Of a DNA stretch of 64,000 bases, positions 52,563-61,560 are shown piece by piece. Source of the stretch: Scopulibacillus daqui. Its GTDB lineage: Bacteria > Bacillota > Bacilli > Bacillales > Sporolactobacillaceae. The position numbers and the translations under genes were made by a program. The DNA is taken from contig NZ_JAFBER010000011.1 of assembly GCF_016908855.1 (NCBI RefSeq), forward strand, positions 25,809 through 89,808, written 5' to 3'. Positions within the stretch are counted from its first letter, which is position 1. Every line of letters begins with the position of its first letter. The notes below the pieces were generated by a model, which was not told the origin of the DNA, ran no database searches, and saw only the letters and a program-made list of their open reading frames with translations.

Positions 52563-52994
52563 TCAGCCCCTTTTTAATTTATCTAGAATGTCTTGATGAA
52601 CTTTTAAAAGAAATTCGATTTCCTTATCTGGCATTTCCAGCAAGCCTGAAAGACGTTCCTTAAGCAATTGATACGCTTCGTCTTTCTTTTTATTGCCTTT
52701 AGGAGTTAATCGCATCGTTAAGGTCCGGCGATCGGATGCTGAGCGTTCCCGCTCAATCAAACCAGCTTTTACCAGCCTTTCAACAATACCGCTCATTGTA
52801 CTGTTTCCAACAAGCAATTCCTCTGATAATTGCCCTAAGCTGGCATTGGGTGATTGATCCAGAAAATAAAGCACTTGAAATTGAATAACGGTTAAATTTA
52901 ATTCATCTGATTCTTCAAGCAGCATATAATACAATGCCCGATTGACTTCCTTAAAAGATTTCATTATTTGATGGACTTTTTCATAGTTGCCCAC
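52563..52994 (-). CDS. MarR-family repressor of the adjacent MFS exporter
   Basis: 143 residues. Helix-turn-helix ASLGQLSEELLVGNSTMSGI and wing ERSASDRRTLTMRLTPKG are clear. The frame is open upstream, but AAGAGGTG places the start at GTG 52994 (or TTG 53000). It precedes the exporter by 6 bp in a two-gene operon. An inverted repeat TTCGCATACGAA 48 bp upstream is a good candidate for its operator. Confidence 0.85.
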   Translation of the reverse strand: MGNYEKVHQIMKSFKEVNRALYYMLLEESDELNLTVIQFQVLYFLDQSPNASLGQLSEELLVGNSTMSGIVERLVKAGLIERERSASDRRTLTMRLTPKGNKKKDEAYQLLKERLSGLLEMPDKEIEFLLKVHQDILDKLKRG

Positions 52995-53041
52995 AACCAA
53001 AACACCTCTTACTTGTATATTCATCTGCGACTATTTATTAT

Positions 53042-53053
53042 TTCGCATACGAA
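53042..53053. promoter_or_regulatory. candidate MarR operator
   Basis: Palindrome TTCG-CATA-CGAA in the upstream region of the MarR-MFS operon. No other copy was noticed nearby. Confidence 0.45.
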
Positions 53054-53203
53054 GCATATTTAGCACAATTGATACTATATGCCTGTCCATATTTTGTCAA
53101 TAGGGATATGCGTCCGACTTTATGAACGTTTTGTGAATGGCGGGCTGTCAACTATGAATCATAAACGATGTCCTTTTGCGAATAAATCAGCCGATCAGCC
53201 TGA

Positions 53204-54910
53204 TTAAATTGGCGGCAGATCTAACTTTCCTTCTGTAAATAATTCCTTAACCATATGTTTAGAGAATCCGGCTGCTTGAGCAAAGGTGATCTTTGCAGGC
53301 AATGGCGGTTCATTTGCATCAACAATAACATCAACAATACACGGCTTTGTTTGAGACACTGCTTGTTCCAGCGCTTGAGGCAATTCTTCAACTTTCTCGA
53401 CGCGATAGCCGATGCCGCCGCAAGCTTCAGCGAATTTGGCAAAGTTTGGGTTGACAAGGTTAGTGCCGAATTCAATATTCCCCATCACTTCCTGCTCGTA
53501 TTTGATCATTGCGATTTTATGATTGTTAAGGACAATGATTTTAATTGGAAGCTCGTATTTCACAGCTGTTACAAAATCATTCATTGTCATGCCAAATCCG
53601 CCGTCGCCGCAAATAGCAAACACTTGCTTATCAGGATAAGCCATTTGGCCCGCCAGAGCGCCCGGCAGACCGCAGCCAAGCGTAGCCAGCCAACTGGAAA
53701 GAATAAATTGCTGATTGGTTATTCTAAAGTCACGCGCTGTCCATACTGTCACATTGCCGACGTCAACAGAAAGTACAGCGTCGTCATGAGCGACTTGATT
53801 AAGCATACGGAGCACTTTCTGCGGCTTAATCGGAACCGAATCGTCGGCCTCCTCCTGCTCCATCTTCTTCCACCATCGTTTCATCATTTCTTGGTGATGT
53901 TCAAGGAATGACCGATCTTGTTTGGCTTTAATGTGTGCAGTCAGCCATTCTAACGTCTTGCCGGCATCACCGGCGCAGCCGACGTCAGCGGGATATCTTT
54001 TGCCGATTTGATAAGGATCAATATCAACGTGAATCGTTTTCGCTTTGTCAGGCAAGAAAGCGTTAAATGGATACGACGTTCCAATTAATATCAGCGTATC
54101 CGCATTTTGCATGGCATTGTATGCGGGTTTTGTGCCAATTTGACCGAGACCGCCCAAACACAATGGGTGTTCATCAGGTATAACCCCTTTTGCCGGCAGG
54201 GAAAGGACGATCGGCGCCGCAATTTTTTCAGCAAAATCAATTAATGCTTGACTTGCGCCCTTTGTGCCTTTTCCAGCTAAAATAACCGGTTTTTCCGCAT
54301 CATTAATCACTTGTTTGGCTTGTTCTAAATCTTTAAGTTCAGGCATGATTTGCGGCTTAACATAGAACGGCTTCGTATAACGTATATCGCCTTCCATTTC
54401 AAATTTTGGAACATCATCGGGTACGGTTAATACAGCCACCCCATGTCTTGTATAAGCTGTCCGAATCGCTTGGTTAACCACTGTCGGCAATTGTTCAGCT
54501 GACATAATCCTTTGGTTATAAACAGCAACATCATCAAATAACCTTTCCAAATTCACCTCTTGGAAAAAGTCGGTCCCTAATAAATCTGATTCAACTTGAC
54601 CGCAAATCGCAAGGACTGGTGCCCGGTCCAGCTTAGCATCATACAAACCATTAAGAGTATGTATAGATCCCGGACCGGCAATCGTTAAGCAAACGCCTAA
54701 TTTTCCTGTGAGCTTGGCATATGCGGCAGCGGCTAATGCCCCCGCTTCTTCATGCCTAACTTGAATAAACTTGATTTTTCCGGCTTCATGCGCTTTTCTT
54801 AAAGGTTCAACAATCGAGTTAATGGAATCGCCGGGCATGCCGTAAATATGATCGACTCCCCATTGAATTAAAAGGTCAATTAACACTTCTCCCGCTTTTT
54901 TTCGAAACAT
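53204..54910 (-). CDS. pyruvate oxidase (ThDP/FAD-dependent)
   Basis: 568-residue ThDP enzyme of the pyruvate oxidase group, like B. subtilis YdaP. N-terminal Pyr domain has GMPGDSINSIVEPL and the catalytic Glu in VRHEEAGALAAAAYAKL. The central FAD-type domain carries PVILAGKGTKGASQAL. The C-terminal PP domain has ICGDGGFGMTMNDFVTAVKY with the GDG...N ThDP motif. Products would be acetate or acetyl phosphate, CO2 and H2O2 depending on subtype. I start at ATG 54910 (MFRKKAGEVL), nine bases behind AAAGGA; earlier in-frame starts contain the site. It has no partner gene. CidR, encoded 38 kb away, controls such genes in staphylococci. Confidence 0.88.
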   Translation of the reverse strand: MFRKKAGEVLIDLLIQWGVDHIYGMPGDSINSIVEPLRKAHEAGKIKFIQVRHEEAGALAAAAYAKLTGKLGVCLTIAGPGSIHTLNGLYDAKLDRAPVLAICGQVESDLLGTDFFQEVNLERLFDDVAVYNQRIMSAEQLPTVVNQAIRTAYTRHGVAVLTVPDDVPKFEMEGDIRYTKPFYVKPQIMPELKDLEQAKQVINDAEKPVILAGKGTKGASQALIDFAEKIAAPIVLSLPAKGVIPDEHPLCLGGLGQIGTKPAYNAMQNADTLILIGTSYPFNAFLPDKAKTIHVDIDPYQIGKRYPADVGCAGDAGKTLEWLTAHIKAKQDRSFLEHHQEMMKRWWKKMEQEEADDSVPIKPQKVLRMLNQVAHDDAVLSVDVGNVTVWTARDFRITNQQFILSSWLATLGCGLPGALAGQMAYPDKQVFAICGDGGFGMTMNDFVTAVKYELPIKIIVLNNHKIAMIKYEQEVMGNIEFGTNLVNPNFAKFAEACGGIGYRVEKVEELPQALEQAVSQTKPCIVDVIVDANEPPLPAKITFAQAAGFSKHMVKELFTEGKLDLPPI

Positions 54911-55078
54911 ATATTTCATTCCTTTCAATTCCTAAAAACTGCGTTATCGTTGTATCTTAGTTTGCTTTTATATTGTGCTGGAAATATATGAGGTTTATGC
55001 AAAATTCCGATCAACTCGAATTAAATGTATAAAGGGAAATATGAGCGATACAAAAGATTTGGGTTATTTTGCATATAT

Positions 55079-55112
55079 AAAAACCATGGAGCCTTTCCGC
55101 TTCATGGTTTTA
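55079..55112 (-). terminator. terminator of the small TM gene
   Basis: AAAACCATG and CATGGTTTT plus inner AGC/GCT pairs, ending in T-rich sequence on the minus strand, 16 bp after the stop codon. Confidence 0.75.
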
Positions 55113-55127
55113 TCGTATATCATCCTT

Positions 55128-55307
55128 TTATCGAGGTTTTGGTTTTACTGATTTTCGTCTAAAATTTTCCCGGTGCATCTTTTCCTCTTGTTTCCGCTTT
55201 TTCGATCCAAACCATTCTGAGCCGACAATAATGACGCCTATGACCAAAAAAGCTAATATCCCGCCAACCAAATGAAACATGATCCATCCGAAATCCGTCA
55301 AATCCAT
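55128..55307 (-). CDS. small single-TM protein, unknown
   Basis: 59 residues. An N-terminal hydrophobic helix (~9-30: MFHLVGGILAFLVIGVIIVG) is followed by a strongly basic cytoplasmic tail (SKKRKQEEKMHRENFRRKS). TAAGGAGTG lies just before the ATG at 55307 and a terminator follows, so it is a genuine gene. I do not know the family. Confidence 0.65.
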   Translation of the reverse strand: MDLTDFGWIMFHLVGGILAFLVIGVIIVGSEWFGSKKRKQEEKMHRENFRRKSVKPKPR

Positions 55308-55505
55308 CACTCCTTACTTAATCATAATTTAACCGCTGAACCATAAATTATTCTTGTCAAGGTTTGTCTAAAATAAGGAGCAATTGGCAGCAGTCATTTT
55401 GTTTTTCGCTATCAAGCTAAAGCGCTGATTTACTGCTGTTTACATTTTCAAATTGATGATGATATACTTTCCAAGGCAAAACAGAAAAATAAAAAGGTGA
55501 TAAAA

Positions 55506-56399
55506 ATGGCATCTGCGATTTACAGAAAAATATTATCCCTGAACCCTAAGGTCATTCTATTCCTGGAATATTTGGAAATCCTTATAGGCGCAACAATCGT
55601 TGGATTAGTCTTCAACCTTCTTTTATTGCCTAATAAAATTGCTGCCGGCGGGGTCAGCGGCATTAGTACGATTCTTTTCGGCCTTTTTCACTGGAACCCT
55701 TCTTATGTTCAATGGGCTTTTAATATCCCGTTGTTTTTCCTTGGAATTATTCTTTTAGGAAAACAATTTAGCCTTAAAACCCTTGTCGGGACAACTTTCC
55801 TGCCCTTTGTCATTTATATGACCGACGGCATTCAGCCTATTACGCACAATCACCTTTTGGGGGCTTTATTCGGAGGAATCGGTTTAGGAATTGGACTGGG
55901 CATTGTGTTCCGCGGCAAAGGCTCTACCGGGGGCACGGCACTTATTGGACAAATTCTTCATAAATACACCCATCTTTCCCTCGGCTTTTGCATGGTTATT
56001 ATTGACGGTTCTATTGTCGTGCTCTCTGCCTTTGTTTTTAGTTTGGAACAAGCATTATATGCCATTATCAGCATTTATTTATCCGGAAAAATGATTGATG
56101 TCGTTCAAGTCGGGCTAAGCTATCATAAAATGGCATTAATTATTTCTGAAAAAGAAGAAGAAATCCGCGAGTTAATTTTTAAAGAAATTGACAGGGGCAT
56201 TACTAAGATTTCCGGGGTCGGCGGCTATACAAATGCATCAAGGCCTATTCTAATGTGCGTCCTTGATCAAAGCGAGCTGACAAAGCTCAAACAGCTTGTC
56301 AACAGAATTGACCCCTCTGCATTTGTTATCATCTCAAATTCGGTTGAAGTGTCAGGTGAAGGATTTACTCAAGAACTAATGAAAAGAAAACAGCCGTGA
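55506..56399 (+). CDS. YitT-family membrane protein with DUF2179 domain
   Basis: 297 residues. The N-terminal YitT part has about five hydrophobic segments, with LLLPNKIAAGGVSGISTILF (~35-54) and RGKGSTGGTALIGQILHKYT as family marks. The C-terminal DUF2179 domain (~215-297) has the alpha-beta pattern KMALIISEKEEEIRELI and GVGGYTNASRPILMCVLDQS. YitT/YvjA/YqfU proteins are paralogous and common in spore-formers; their transport function is unknown. ATG 55506 follows AAAAAGGTGAT. Confidence 0.9.
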   Translation: MASAIYRKILSLNPKVILFLEYLEILIGATIVGLVFNLLLLPNKIAAGGVSGISTILFGLFHWNPSYVQWAFNIPLFFLGIILLGKQFSLKTLVGTTFLPFVIYMTDGIQPITHNHLLGALFGGIGLGIGLGIVFRGKGSTGGTALIGQILHKYTHLSLGFCMVIIDGSIVVLSAFVFSLEQALYAIISIYLSGKMIDVVQVGLSYHKMALIISEKEEEIRELIFKEIDRGITKISGVGGYTNASRPILMCVLDQSELTKLKQLVNRIDPSAFVIISNSVEVSGEGFTQELMKRKQP

Positions 56400-56440
56400 A
56401 AACGTGCCGATTGGCAAGATTATATGTTTTGAAAGTATAA

Positions 56441-56480
56441 AATGAGCCTAAAGGGAGAATATCCCATAGGCTTATTTTCT
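56441..56480. terminator. bidirectional terminator between convergent membrane-protein genes
   Basis: ATGAGCCTA and TAGGCTTAT (one G-U) with inner GGGA/TCCC, followed by TTTCTTTTT. The 3' arm reaches into the end of the minus-strand gene. Confidence 0.8.
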
Positions 56481-56996
56481 TTTTAATAATCTTGCAGCAC
56501 CATTTATGAGCCAATCAATGATATGAATAAAGACGGATAAAGAAAAAGCTGTTTGAATATTTTCCAATTGAATAGAAGGCACAATAGCGAAAATGATCAT
56601 AATAATACACGTATCTAAAATAATGGTCACAATATTTTCTTCTGCCCAGCGCGGCTTCCTTTTTAAGATAAAACTCATAACCGCCCTCATTAATGGTTGA
56701 ATAAAAACTTCAGATAATAAAAAGGCAAAAACAAGAAGCAATGCGCCTGTAAATAGAGCGCCTTCCCCAAACGCTTCTACAGAATGGTTAAACCAGCTCA
56801 TAGTTTCCATTAAATAGAAATATATAATTGTAAAAAAACTAATGGGAATAAGCACAAGAATAGCCAACAAGGGAATAAGCCAAACTTTCACACGCCAAGG
56901 CGGCCGCTCCCTTTCCCCTTTATTGACCATGACATGAACAAATGCAACCACCCCGACAACGATTGCAGCAATGATAATAATATTAAAAGCATTCAT
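56472..56996 (-). CDS. integral membrane protein, unknown
   Basis: 174 residues from ATG 56996, behind AGAGAGGA; a longer open frame upstream lacks a site. Four hydrophobic segments (~3-22, 35-60, 75-97, 125-145) and a short one near the C-terminus, with a conserved-looking middle FIQPLMRAVMSFILKRKPRW. It ends in RLLKRK. No family recognised. It is convergent with the YitT gene. Confidence 0.65.
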   Translation of the reverse strand: MNAFNIIIIAAIVVGVVAFVHVMVNKGERERPPWRVKVWLIPLLAILVLIPISFFTIIYFYLMETMSWFNHSVEAFGEGALFTGALLLVFAFLLSEVFIQPLMRAVMSFILKRKPRWAEENIVTIILDTCIIMIIFAIVPSIQLENIQTAFSLSVFIHIIDWLINGAARLLKRK

Positions 56997-57352
56997 ATAT
57001 TTATTCCTCTCTATGTATAGCACTAGCTGTCGATATATATATATAAAATCATTCTTTGAATGTAAGACTTGGCTCAACTGGTGTCAAGCATGACAGTTTA
57101 ACTGATATGGCCTCTTTTTGAATATGAAAATTAAGAGTCCAATACATATTTTTCGATAAACGCAAATGATTGTAACTGTTTTGTTACAAAATAATAGGAT
57201 TTGTTTCATATAATTAAGGTCAGACTCATTATATCAAATTTAATGGCTATGTTTGGAATCGTTTACTGTTTAAAAGATCACACAAAGGTATTTATACCAT
57301 CAGCTGATTTATTATAAAATAATATAAACGCAAAATAATAAGGAGCTAAATG
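56997..57352 (+). promoter_or_regulatory. upstream region of the FG-GAP lipoprotein operon
   Basis: About 355 bp without a gene. Two inverted repeats stand out: TGTAAC-TGTTTT-GTTACA (57169-57186) and GGTAT-TT-ATACC (57288-57299). The second lies about 55 bp before the start codon and may be an operator. No confident -35/-10 pair was found. Confidence 0.45.
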
Positions 57353-58585
57353 ATGACAAGGTACAGCCTTTTGCTCGTCCTTGGTTCTCTCGTTTTTTTT
57401 CTCTCAGGATGCCATCTTTCAGGATCGCCCTACACATTAATTCATCAACCAAAGCAAGCAGAGAGCAACCAAGAATTAAAAGATGCGATATTTAAACAAA
57501 TTCCCAAAAAAGCTAAATTGATCTCAACGGGCAGCAGTCAAATATATCATCAAATTATACAAAAAGATTTTGACGGAGATCATCAGAAAGAAGCTTTGTT
57601 CTTTTATTACACAGGCTATGGCGATGTCCATATGGCTATAATGAAACGGATCAACAATCGCTGGAAAAAGATCGCAGATGTTCCGACCGGCACTGTCGAT
57701 ATCGACGAATTTCTTGTTAGTGATATTGATCATAACGGCATCCCTGAAATTATCTTAGGTCTTGACTTGTATAATCATAAAGAGTGTGTCGTTTATTCCT
57801 TTAAAAATGACAAATTAAAAGAAGAGTTTAAACATCCCTACAGCAAGATTGTGATTAATGATTTAAATGATGACCATCAAAAGGATCTTACTTTAATAAA
57901 CTTTGCACCTCTTAAAAATTTTACAGTATCAACCTTTCAAGTGAATAAAAAAGGTGAGTACCAAAAGCTTTCATCCATCAAACTCAATTCAAAAATAGAC
58001 GGTATTGACCATGTCATAGCTGGCAAATTAACAGAAAAGCAATCCGCCCTGTTCATTGATACGACAATAGGCAACGTAAGCAGGACAGAAGTTGTCTCCT
58101 TTGAAAATGGGAAACTGACATATGCCTTGCCGAAAAGCGAACAAACGGATAAACCTTTTCAAGAATACAGTGAAGACATCAATCACGACGGCATCATTGA
58201 AATCGCTGTGCCTTTTGCACCAAAAGGCTGGGAGGATGAGCCGCTTGCTGATACGCCGTTTATTACAGCGTATAAAAGATGGGATGGTAAGCATTTAAAA
58301 GTTGTCAATGAACGTTATAACAGTTATGAAAACGGCTTTTACGTCGATTTTCCAAAAGCATGGATTAACCGTGTCACTGTTAAACACGAAAAAATTAATA
58401 AGCATATCACATTTACAACAATCAAGGACAATAAACCGCTCCTTTCGATCTATTGGATGAAAAAAAGCCAATCCTATAATAAAAAGCACTATATAAAAAT
58501 TGGCGAATCGCCGAAGTATAATTACCTTATTCCTAATAAGCAAACAGATATTAATTATAGATATACTTTTCACATTATCCGTTAA
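57353..58585 (+). CDS. FG-GAP/VCBS-repeat lipoprotein upstream of a two-component system
   Basis: 410 residues. Lipoprotein signal ending LSGC (Cys20). Four Asp-rich, EF-hand-like loops are spaced through the mature protein: DFDGDHQKEA (~72), DIDHNGIPEI (~124), DLNDDHQKDL (~170) and DINHDGIIEI (~275), the hallmark of FG-GAP/VCBS beta-propeller repeats that bind Ca2+. The propeller should sit outside the membrane. ATG 57353 is seven bases behind AAGGAG. The response regulator starts 22 bp after its stop, so the three genes form an operon. I infer a sensory or accessory role for the kinase; no substrate is evident. Confidence 0.82.
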   Translation: MTRYSLLLVLGSLVFFLSGCHLSGSPYTLIHQPKQAESNQELKDAIFKQIPKKAKLISTGSSQIYHQIIQKDFDGDHQKEALFFYYTGYGDVHMAIMKRINNRWKKIADVPTGTVDIDEFLVSDIDHNGIPEIILGLDLYNHKECVVYSFKNDKLKEEFKHPYSKIVINDLNDDHQKDLTLINFAPLKNFTVSTFQVNKKGEYQKLSSIKLNSKIDGIDHVIAGKLTEKQSALFIDTTIGNVSRTEVVSFENGKLTYALPKSEQTDKPFQEYSEDINHDGIIEIAVPFAPKGWEDEPLADTPFITAYKRWDGKHLKVVNERYNSYENGFYVDFPKAWINRVTVKHEKINKHITFTTIKDNKPLLSIYWMKKSQSYNKKHYIKIGESPKYNYLIPNKQTDINYRYTFHIIR

Positions 58586-58607
58586 TCATTGATTCGAGGT
58601 GTATACA

Positions 58608-59306
58608 GTGACCAGTGTTATGGTTGTTGAGGATGAACGTGCGATTAGGAGCTTTATTGTATTAAATTTAAAACGGTCAGGGTTTGAAGTGATTGAAGCT
58701 GAAACCGGTGAAGCTGCCCTCGATCATTTAAAAAATAATGATATAGATATTGTTTTGCTGGACATTATGCTGCCGGGCATCGACGGCTTCAAAGTTTGCC
58801 GGAAAATGAGAGAATACAACAGTGAAATTGGCATTATCATGCTTACAGCTAAAGTTCAGGAAGAGGATAAAGTCACCGGGTTGACAATCGGTGCCGACGA
58901 CTATGTGTCAAAGCCATTCAGCCCTGTTGAACTGGTCGCGCGCGTCAATTCATTAGCCCGCAGGCTTAAAGTAAATAAAAAATCGGATGAAGAAGAATCC
59001 AACATGATTAAATCAGGTCCGTTCAAATTATCAATTAAGGAGGGCCGCCTGTTTAAAAACCAGACCTTTATTGATTTAACGCCGACTGAATTTGAAATCA
59101 TCCGTCTGCTTATGGAGCATCCGAACGAATCCTTAACGCGCGACGAACTTTTAGATCATGTTTGGGGGCAGAATTATGTCGGTGATACCAAAATAGTCGA
59201 TGTTAATATTCGGAGGCTCAGAAGAAAAATTGAAGATGACCCTTCTCATCCCCAGTATGTATTAACTCACTGGGGAAGAGGATATATGTGGAGCGGTGAC
59301 GAATAA
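58608..59306 (+). CDS. OmpR/PhoP-family response regulator
   Basis: 232 residues from GTG 58608, seven bases behind CGAGGTG. Receiver: VVEDE, phospho-acceptor Asp52 in LDIMLPGIDG, MLTAKVQ and KPFSPVE. The winged-helix domain has LTPTEFEIIRLLMEHPNE and DTKIVDVNIRRLRRKIE. The terminal HWGRGYMWSGD replaces the common TVRGxGYxL, a mark of a distinct subgroup. Its stop codon overlaps the kinase start (TAATG), so both are made together. Confidence 0.92.
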   Translation: MTSVMVVEDERAIRSFIVLNLKRSGFEVIEAETGEAALDHLKNNDIDIVLLDIMLPGIDGFKVCRKMREYNSEIGIIMLTAKVQEEDKVTGLTIGADDYVSKPFSPVELVARVNSLARRLKVNKKSDEEESNMIKSGPFKLSIKEGRLFKNQTFIDLTPTEFEIIRLLMEHPNESLTRDELLDHVWGQNYVGDTKIVDVNIRRLRRKIEDDPSHPQYVLTHWGRGYMWSGDE

Positions 59307-60691
59307 TGACTAACCGGGTTGTCTTAAACTTTATGGCCATTATATTAATTACCTTAGCGCTCAGCGAATGCGTATTCGCCGTCACCCTTCGCACCTATTA
59401 TTACCAAAACATATCCAGAATGATTATCACACATGCTGATACGTCACAGGATTTATTTAATCGATTTAATCAAGAAAACCCAAGCGAAGAAAACGGCAAA
59501 CTTCTTTCGTCAATTCTGAAAAGCTTCGACACCCGCAAAGCGGAGCTTCAAGTATTAAATACAAACGGCGATGTGCTTACCTCTTCTTCAGGCTTTGAAG
59601 TTAACCAGAAGGTTCATTTGAAACCGGAAATTCTCAGCGGAAAAAAAGTTATCGATGTCGCCAAGATGCCGGATACCGGCGAAAAAGTGATGAACATCTA
59701 TGTTCCTATACAGATTTACTCCGGTACTTACGTGCTTCGCTATATTACATCTCTTGAGGATGTTGATGATGTTTTAACCTTGGTTTACGCAGGAGCGGCA
59801 ACCATCGGCATCATTATAGCCCTCATCGTATTTATTATCAGCCTGAGATTTGCGAGGTCTATCGTCGATCCAATTACAAATATTATTTCCGCTGCAAAAG
59901 AAATGGCTAAGGGGCATTTTAACATCCGAGTCGATAAAAAATATAAAAATGAACTTGGCGAGCTGGCGGATACACTTAATTACATGGCTGATGAAATCGT
60001 CAAAACGAACAAGCTGAAAAGTGAATTTATCTCGTCTATATCCCATGAATTAAGGACGCCGCTGACGGGCATCAAAGGCTGGAGCGAAACGATGCTATTA
60101 AGCCGGGAATTGGACAGAAAGGACTTTGAAGAGGGGCTGAATATTATAGCGAGCGAAACAAACAGATTAATTGAACTTGTAGAGGATCTGTTGGATTTCT
60201 CCCGCCTCCAGTCTAATACTTTGAAATTGTATAAAGATAACTTCCGGTTTGATGAGCTGTTAAAAGAAGTCGTTAAATCCTTAAAAATCAAAGCAAAAGA
60301 AAAAAATATCAAAATTGAAATACACCAGCTTAAAAGAACAGTCATACACGGCGATAAAAACCGGTTAAAGCAAGTCATTATCAATACAATTGACAATGCC
60401 ATTAAATTTTCCCGCCCTAACAGCACGATTGACATATTTCTTAAAGATTCCTATGAGTATATCACCCTTATTGTGAAAGATTACGGCATCGGCATCAGTG
60501 AAGAGCATCTTCCTTATCTCACCCAATCCTTTTACCAAGTTTCTTCTAAAGGCCAAGGGTCCGGCCTCGGGCTTTCCATCACTAAGCAAATTATAGATTT
60601 GCATAAAGGGAAAATCGACATTAAAAGTAAAGTTAATGAAGGAACGACCATATCTATCCAATTGCCTAAATTGATTCTGGAGAATAAATAA
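59306..60691 (+). CDS. membrane histidine kinase of the FG-GAP operon
   Basis: 461 residues. TM1 ~5-27, extracellular domain ~28-158 with a PAS/dCache-like look, TM2 ~160-182, HAMP ~182-235. The dimerisation domain has the H box SSISHELRTPLTGIKGW (His247). The catalytic domain has the N box INTIDNAIKFS, G1 VKDYGIGIS and G2 KGQGSGLGLSI. All motifs are intact. It should respond to an extracellular signal, perhaps with the FG-GAP lipoprotein, and phosphorylate the regulator in front of it. General arrangement resembles PhoR/WalK-class kinases without a cytoplasmic PAS domain. Confidence 0.92.
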   Translation: MTNRVVLNFMAIILITLALSECVFAVTLRTYYYQNISRMIITHADTSQDLFNRFNQENPSEENGKLLSSILKSFDTRKAELQVLNTNGDVLTSSSGFEVNQKVHLKPEILSGKKVIDVAKMPDTGEKVMNIYVPIQIYSGTYVLRYITSLEDVDDVLTLVYAGAATIGIIIALIVFIISLRFARSIVDPITNIISAAKEMAKGHFNIRVDKKYKNELGELADTLNYMADEIVKTNKLKSEFISSISHELRTPLTGIKGWSETMLLSRELDRKDFEEGLNIIASETNRLIELVEDLLDFSRLQSNTLKLYKDNFRFDELLKEVVKSLKIKAKEKNIKIEIHQLKRTVIHGDKNRLKQVIINTIDNAIKFSRPNSTIDIFLKDSYEYITLIVKDYGIGISEEHLPYLTQSFYQVSSKGQGSGLGLSITKQIIDLHKGKIDIKSKVNEGTTISIQLPKLILENK

Positions 60692-60736
60692 AGAAAACTT
60701 GGCTGGGTGCAGTACCCTGACGCCAAGTTTTCTTTT
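60691..60736. terminator. terminator of the two-component operon
   Basis: AAGAAAACTTGGC and GCCAAGTTTTCTT form a 13-bp perfect stem capped by GGGT/ACCC. T-rich on both arms, so it can serve the convergent YtxH gene too. Confidence 0.92.
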
Positions 60737-60738
60737 AG

Positions 60739-60984
60739 TTAGCTGTAAGGCTCGTCTTCTTTGTTTGTTAAATTTTGCCCTGCTTTTTTCGCTTTATCAA
60801 TGACATCTGAAGTTTTTTGAGTGAGCGAGATAGCCAGGTCGCTTGATTTGTCAATGAGACCTGAAGATGTTCCGCAAAGATCTTTACGAAATTCCTCGCC
60901 AGATTTTGGTGCAAGCATCAGAGCGGTAAAAGCGCCTACAGCCCCGCCTACTAAAGATCCTACTATAAAATTTTTCGCACTCAT
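60739..60984 (-). CDS. YtxH-domain protein
   Basis: 81 residues. The N-terminal hydrophobic Gly-rich helix (FIVGSLVGGAVGAFTALMLA, ~6-25) is followed by PKSGEEFRKDL, the exact YtxH/gas-vesicle-like signature (LLAPKSGxExR). An amphipathic coiled-coil tail rich in Lys and Ser follows. The family is general-stress associated in B. subtilis. Start behind GAGGAGGAATAG. Confidence 0.88.
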   Translation of the reverse strand: MSAKNFIVGSLVGGAVGAFTALMLAPKSGEEFRKDLCGTSSGLIDKSSDLAISLTQKTSDVIDKAKKAGQNLTNKEDEPYS

Positions 60985-61290
60985 CTCTATTCCTCCTCAA
61001 ACAATATGCTGTCCTCTTTCATTATTTTACCACAATGCGGCACATACTGATATATGTCATCCAATATCCCGCATTAATTTTCTCATATATATCATTCGCT
61101 ATTGTTTCAGAAAAAAGGACATCATTCACTATATTCTCTATTCTTCTTGCAAATTCCTTTAACATCATTTTAATATTGCTTATTTAATAGGAATCTATAC
61201 ATCCGGCTTTTCCTTATCCCGCGCAAAAAGGCTGCTTCAACCCTTCTTCAGCAGCCAGTGGATGATTATTTTAAATTTTTGTGACTTAAA
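60985..61290. other. intergenic region, no gene seen
   Basis: About 306 AT-rich bases between the YtxH gene and the first GerPF-like gene. It must hold the YtxH promoter. GGCTGCTTC...CAGCAGCC around 61230-61256 is a possible weak hairpin for the GerPF-like gene end. Nothing else is evident. Confidence 0.4.
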
Positions 61291-61509
61291 CTAATTATTG
61301 AGGGCGTTATTAGCATCATTAATATCTGCATCATACGTATTCGTCAAACTAATCACATTATTTTCAATATGAAAGTCACCTGTACTAAATCCTCCGGAAC
61401 CAGAAAAAGTCTTTGAAACCACTTTGGGGGCCACGTTTAGACTGTCCCCAAAATTAAGAGCGCCTGAAACAGTGTTAATCTTAACCGCTCCAACAATTGA
61501 AGGCAACAT
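61291..61509 (-). CDS. GerPF/GerPA-family spore germination protein (tandem copy 1)
   Basis: 72 residues, starting MLPSIVGAVKINTVSGALNF and containing GSGGFSTGDFHIENN and NTYDADINDANN. This is the GerPA/GerPF family pattern (P-x-I-V-G-x-V-x-I-N, then G-D, then GSGxxNTGD...NxVSxTNTxDxDVxD). The family is made in the mother cell and speeds access of germinants through the coat. Start 61509 behind AAAGGTG. It is the last of three tandem paralogues on this strand, 51 bp after copy 2. Confidence 0.88.
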   Translation of the reverse strand: MLPSIVGAVKINTVSGALNFGDSLNVAPKVVSKTFSGSGGFSTGDFHIENNVISLTNTYDADINDANNALNN

Positions 61510-61560
61510 CATCACACCTTTTATGAGGCAATAAAGCAGCAGCACCTCATTTGATAAAAT

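Noticed and set aside
53255..53911. 218-codon frame antisense to pyruvate oxidase
   Set aside because: It mirrors a highly conserved enzyme gene, is Phe/Cys/His-rich and has no ribosome site.
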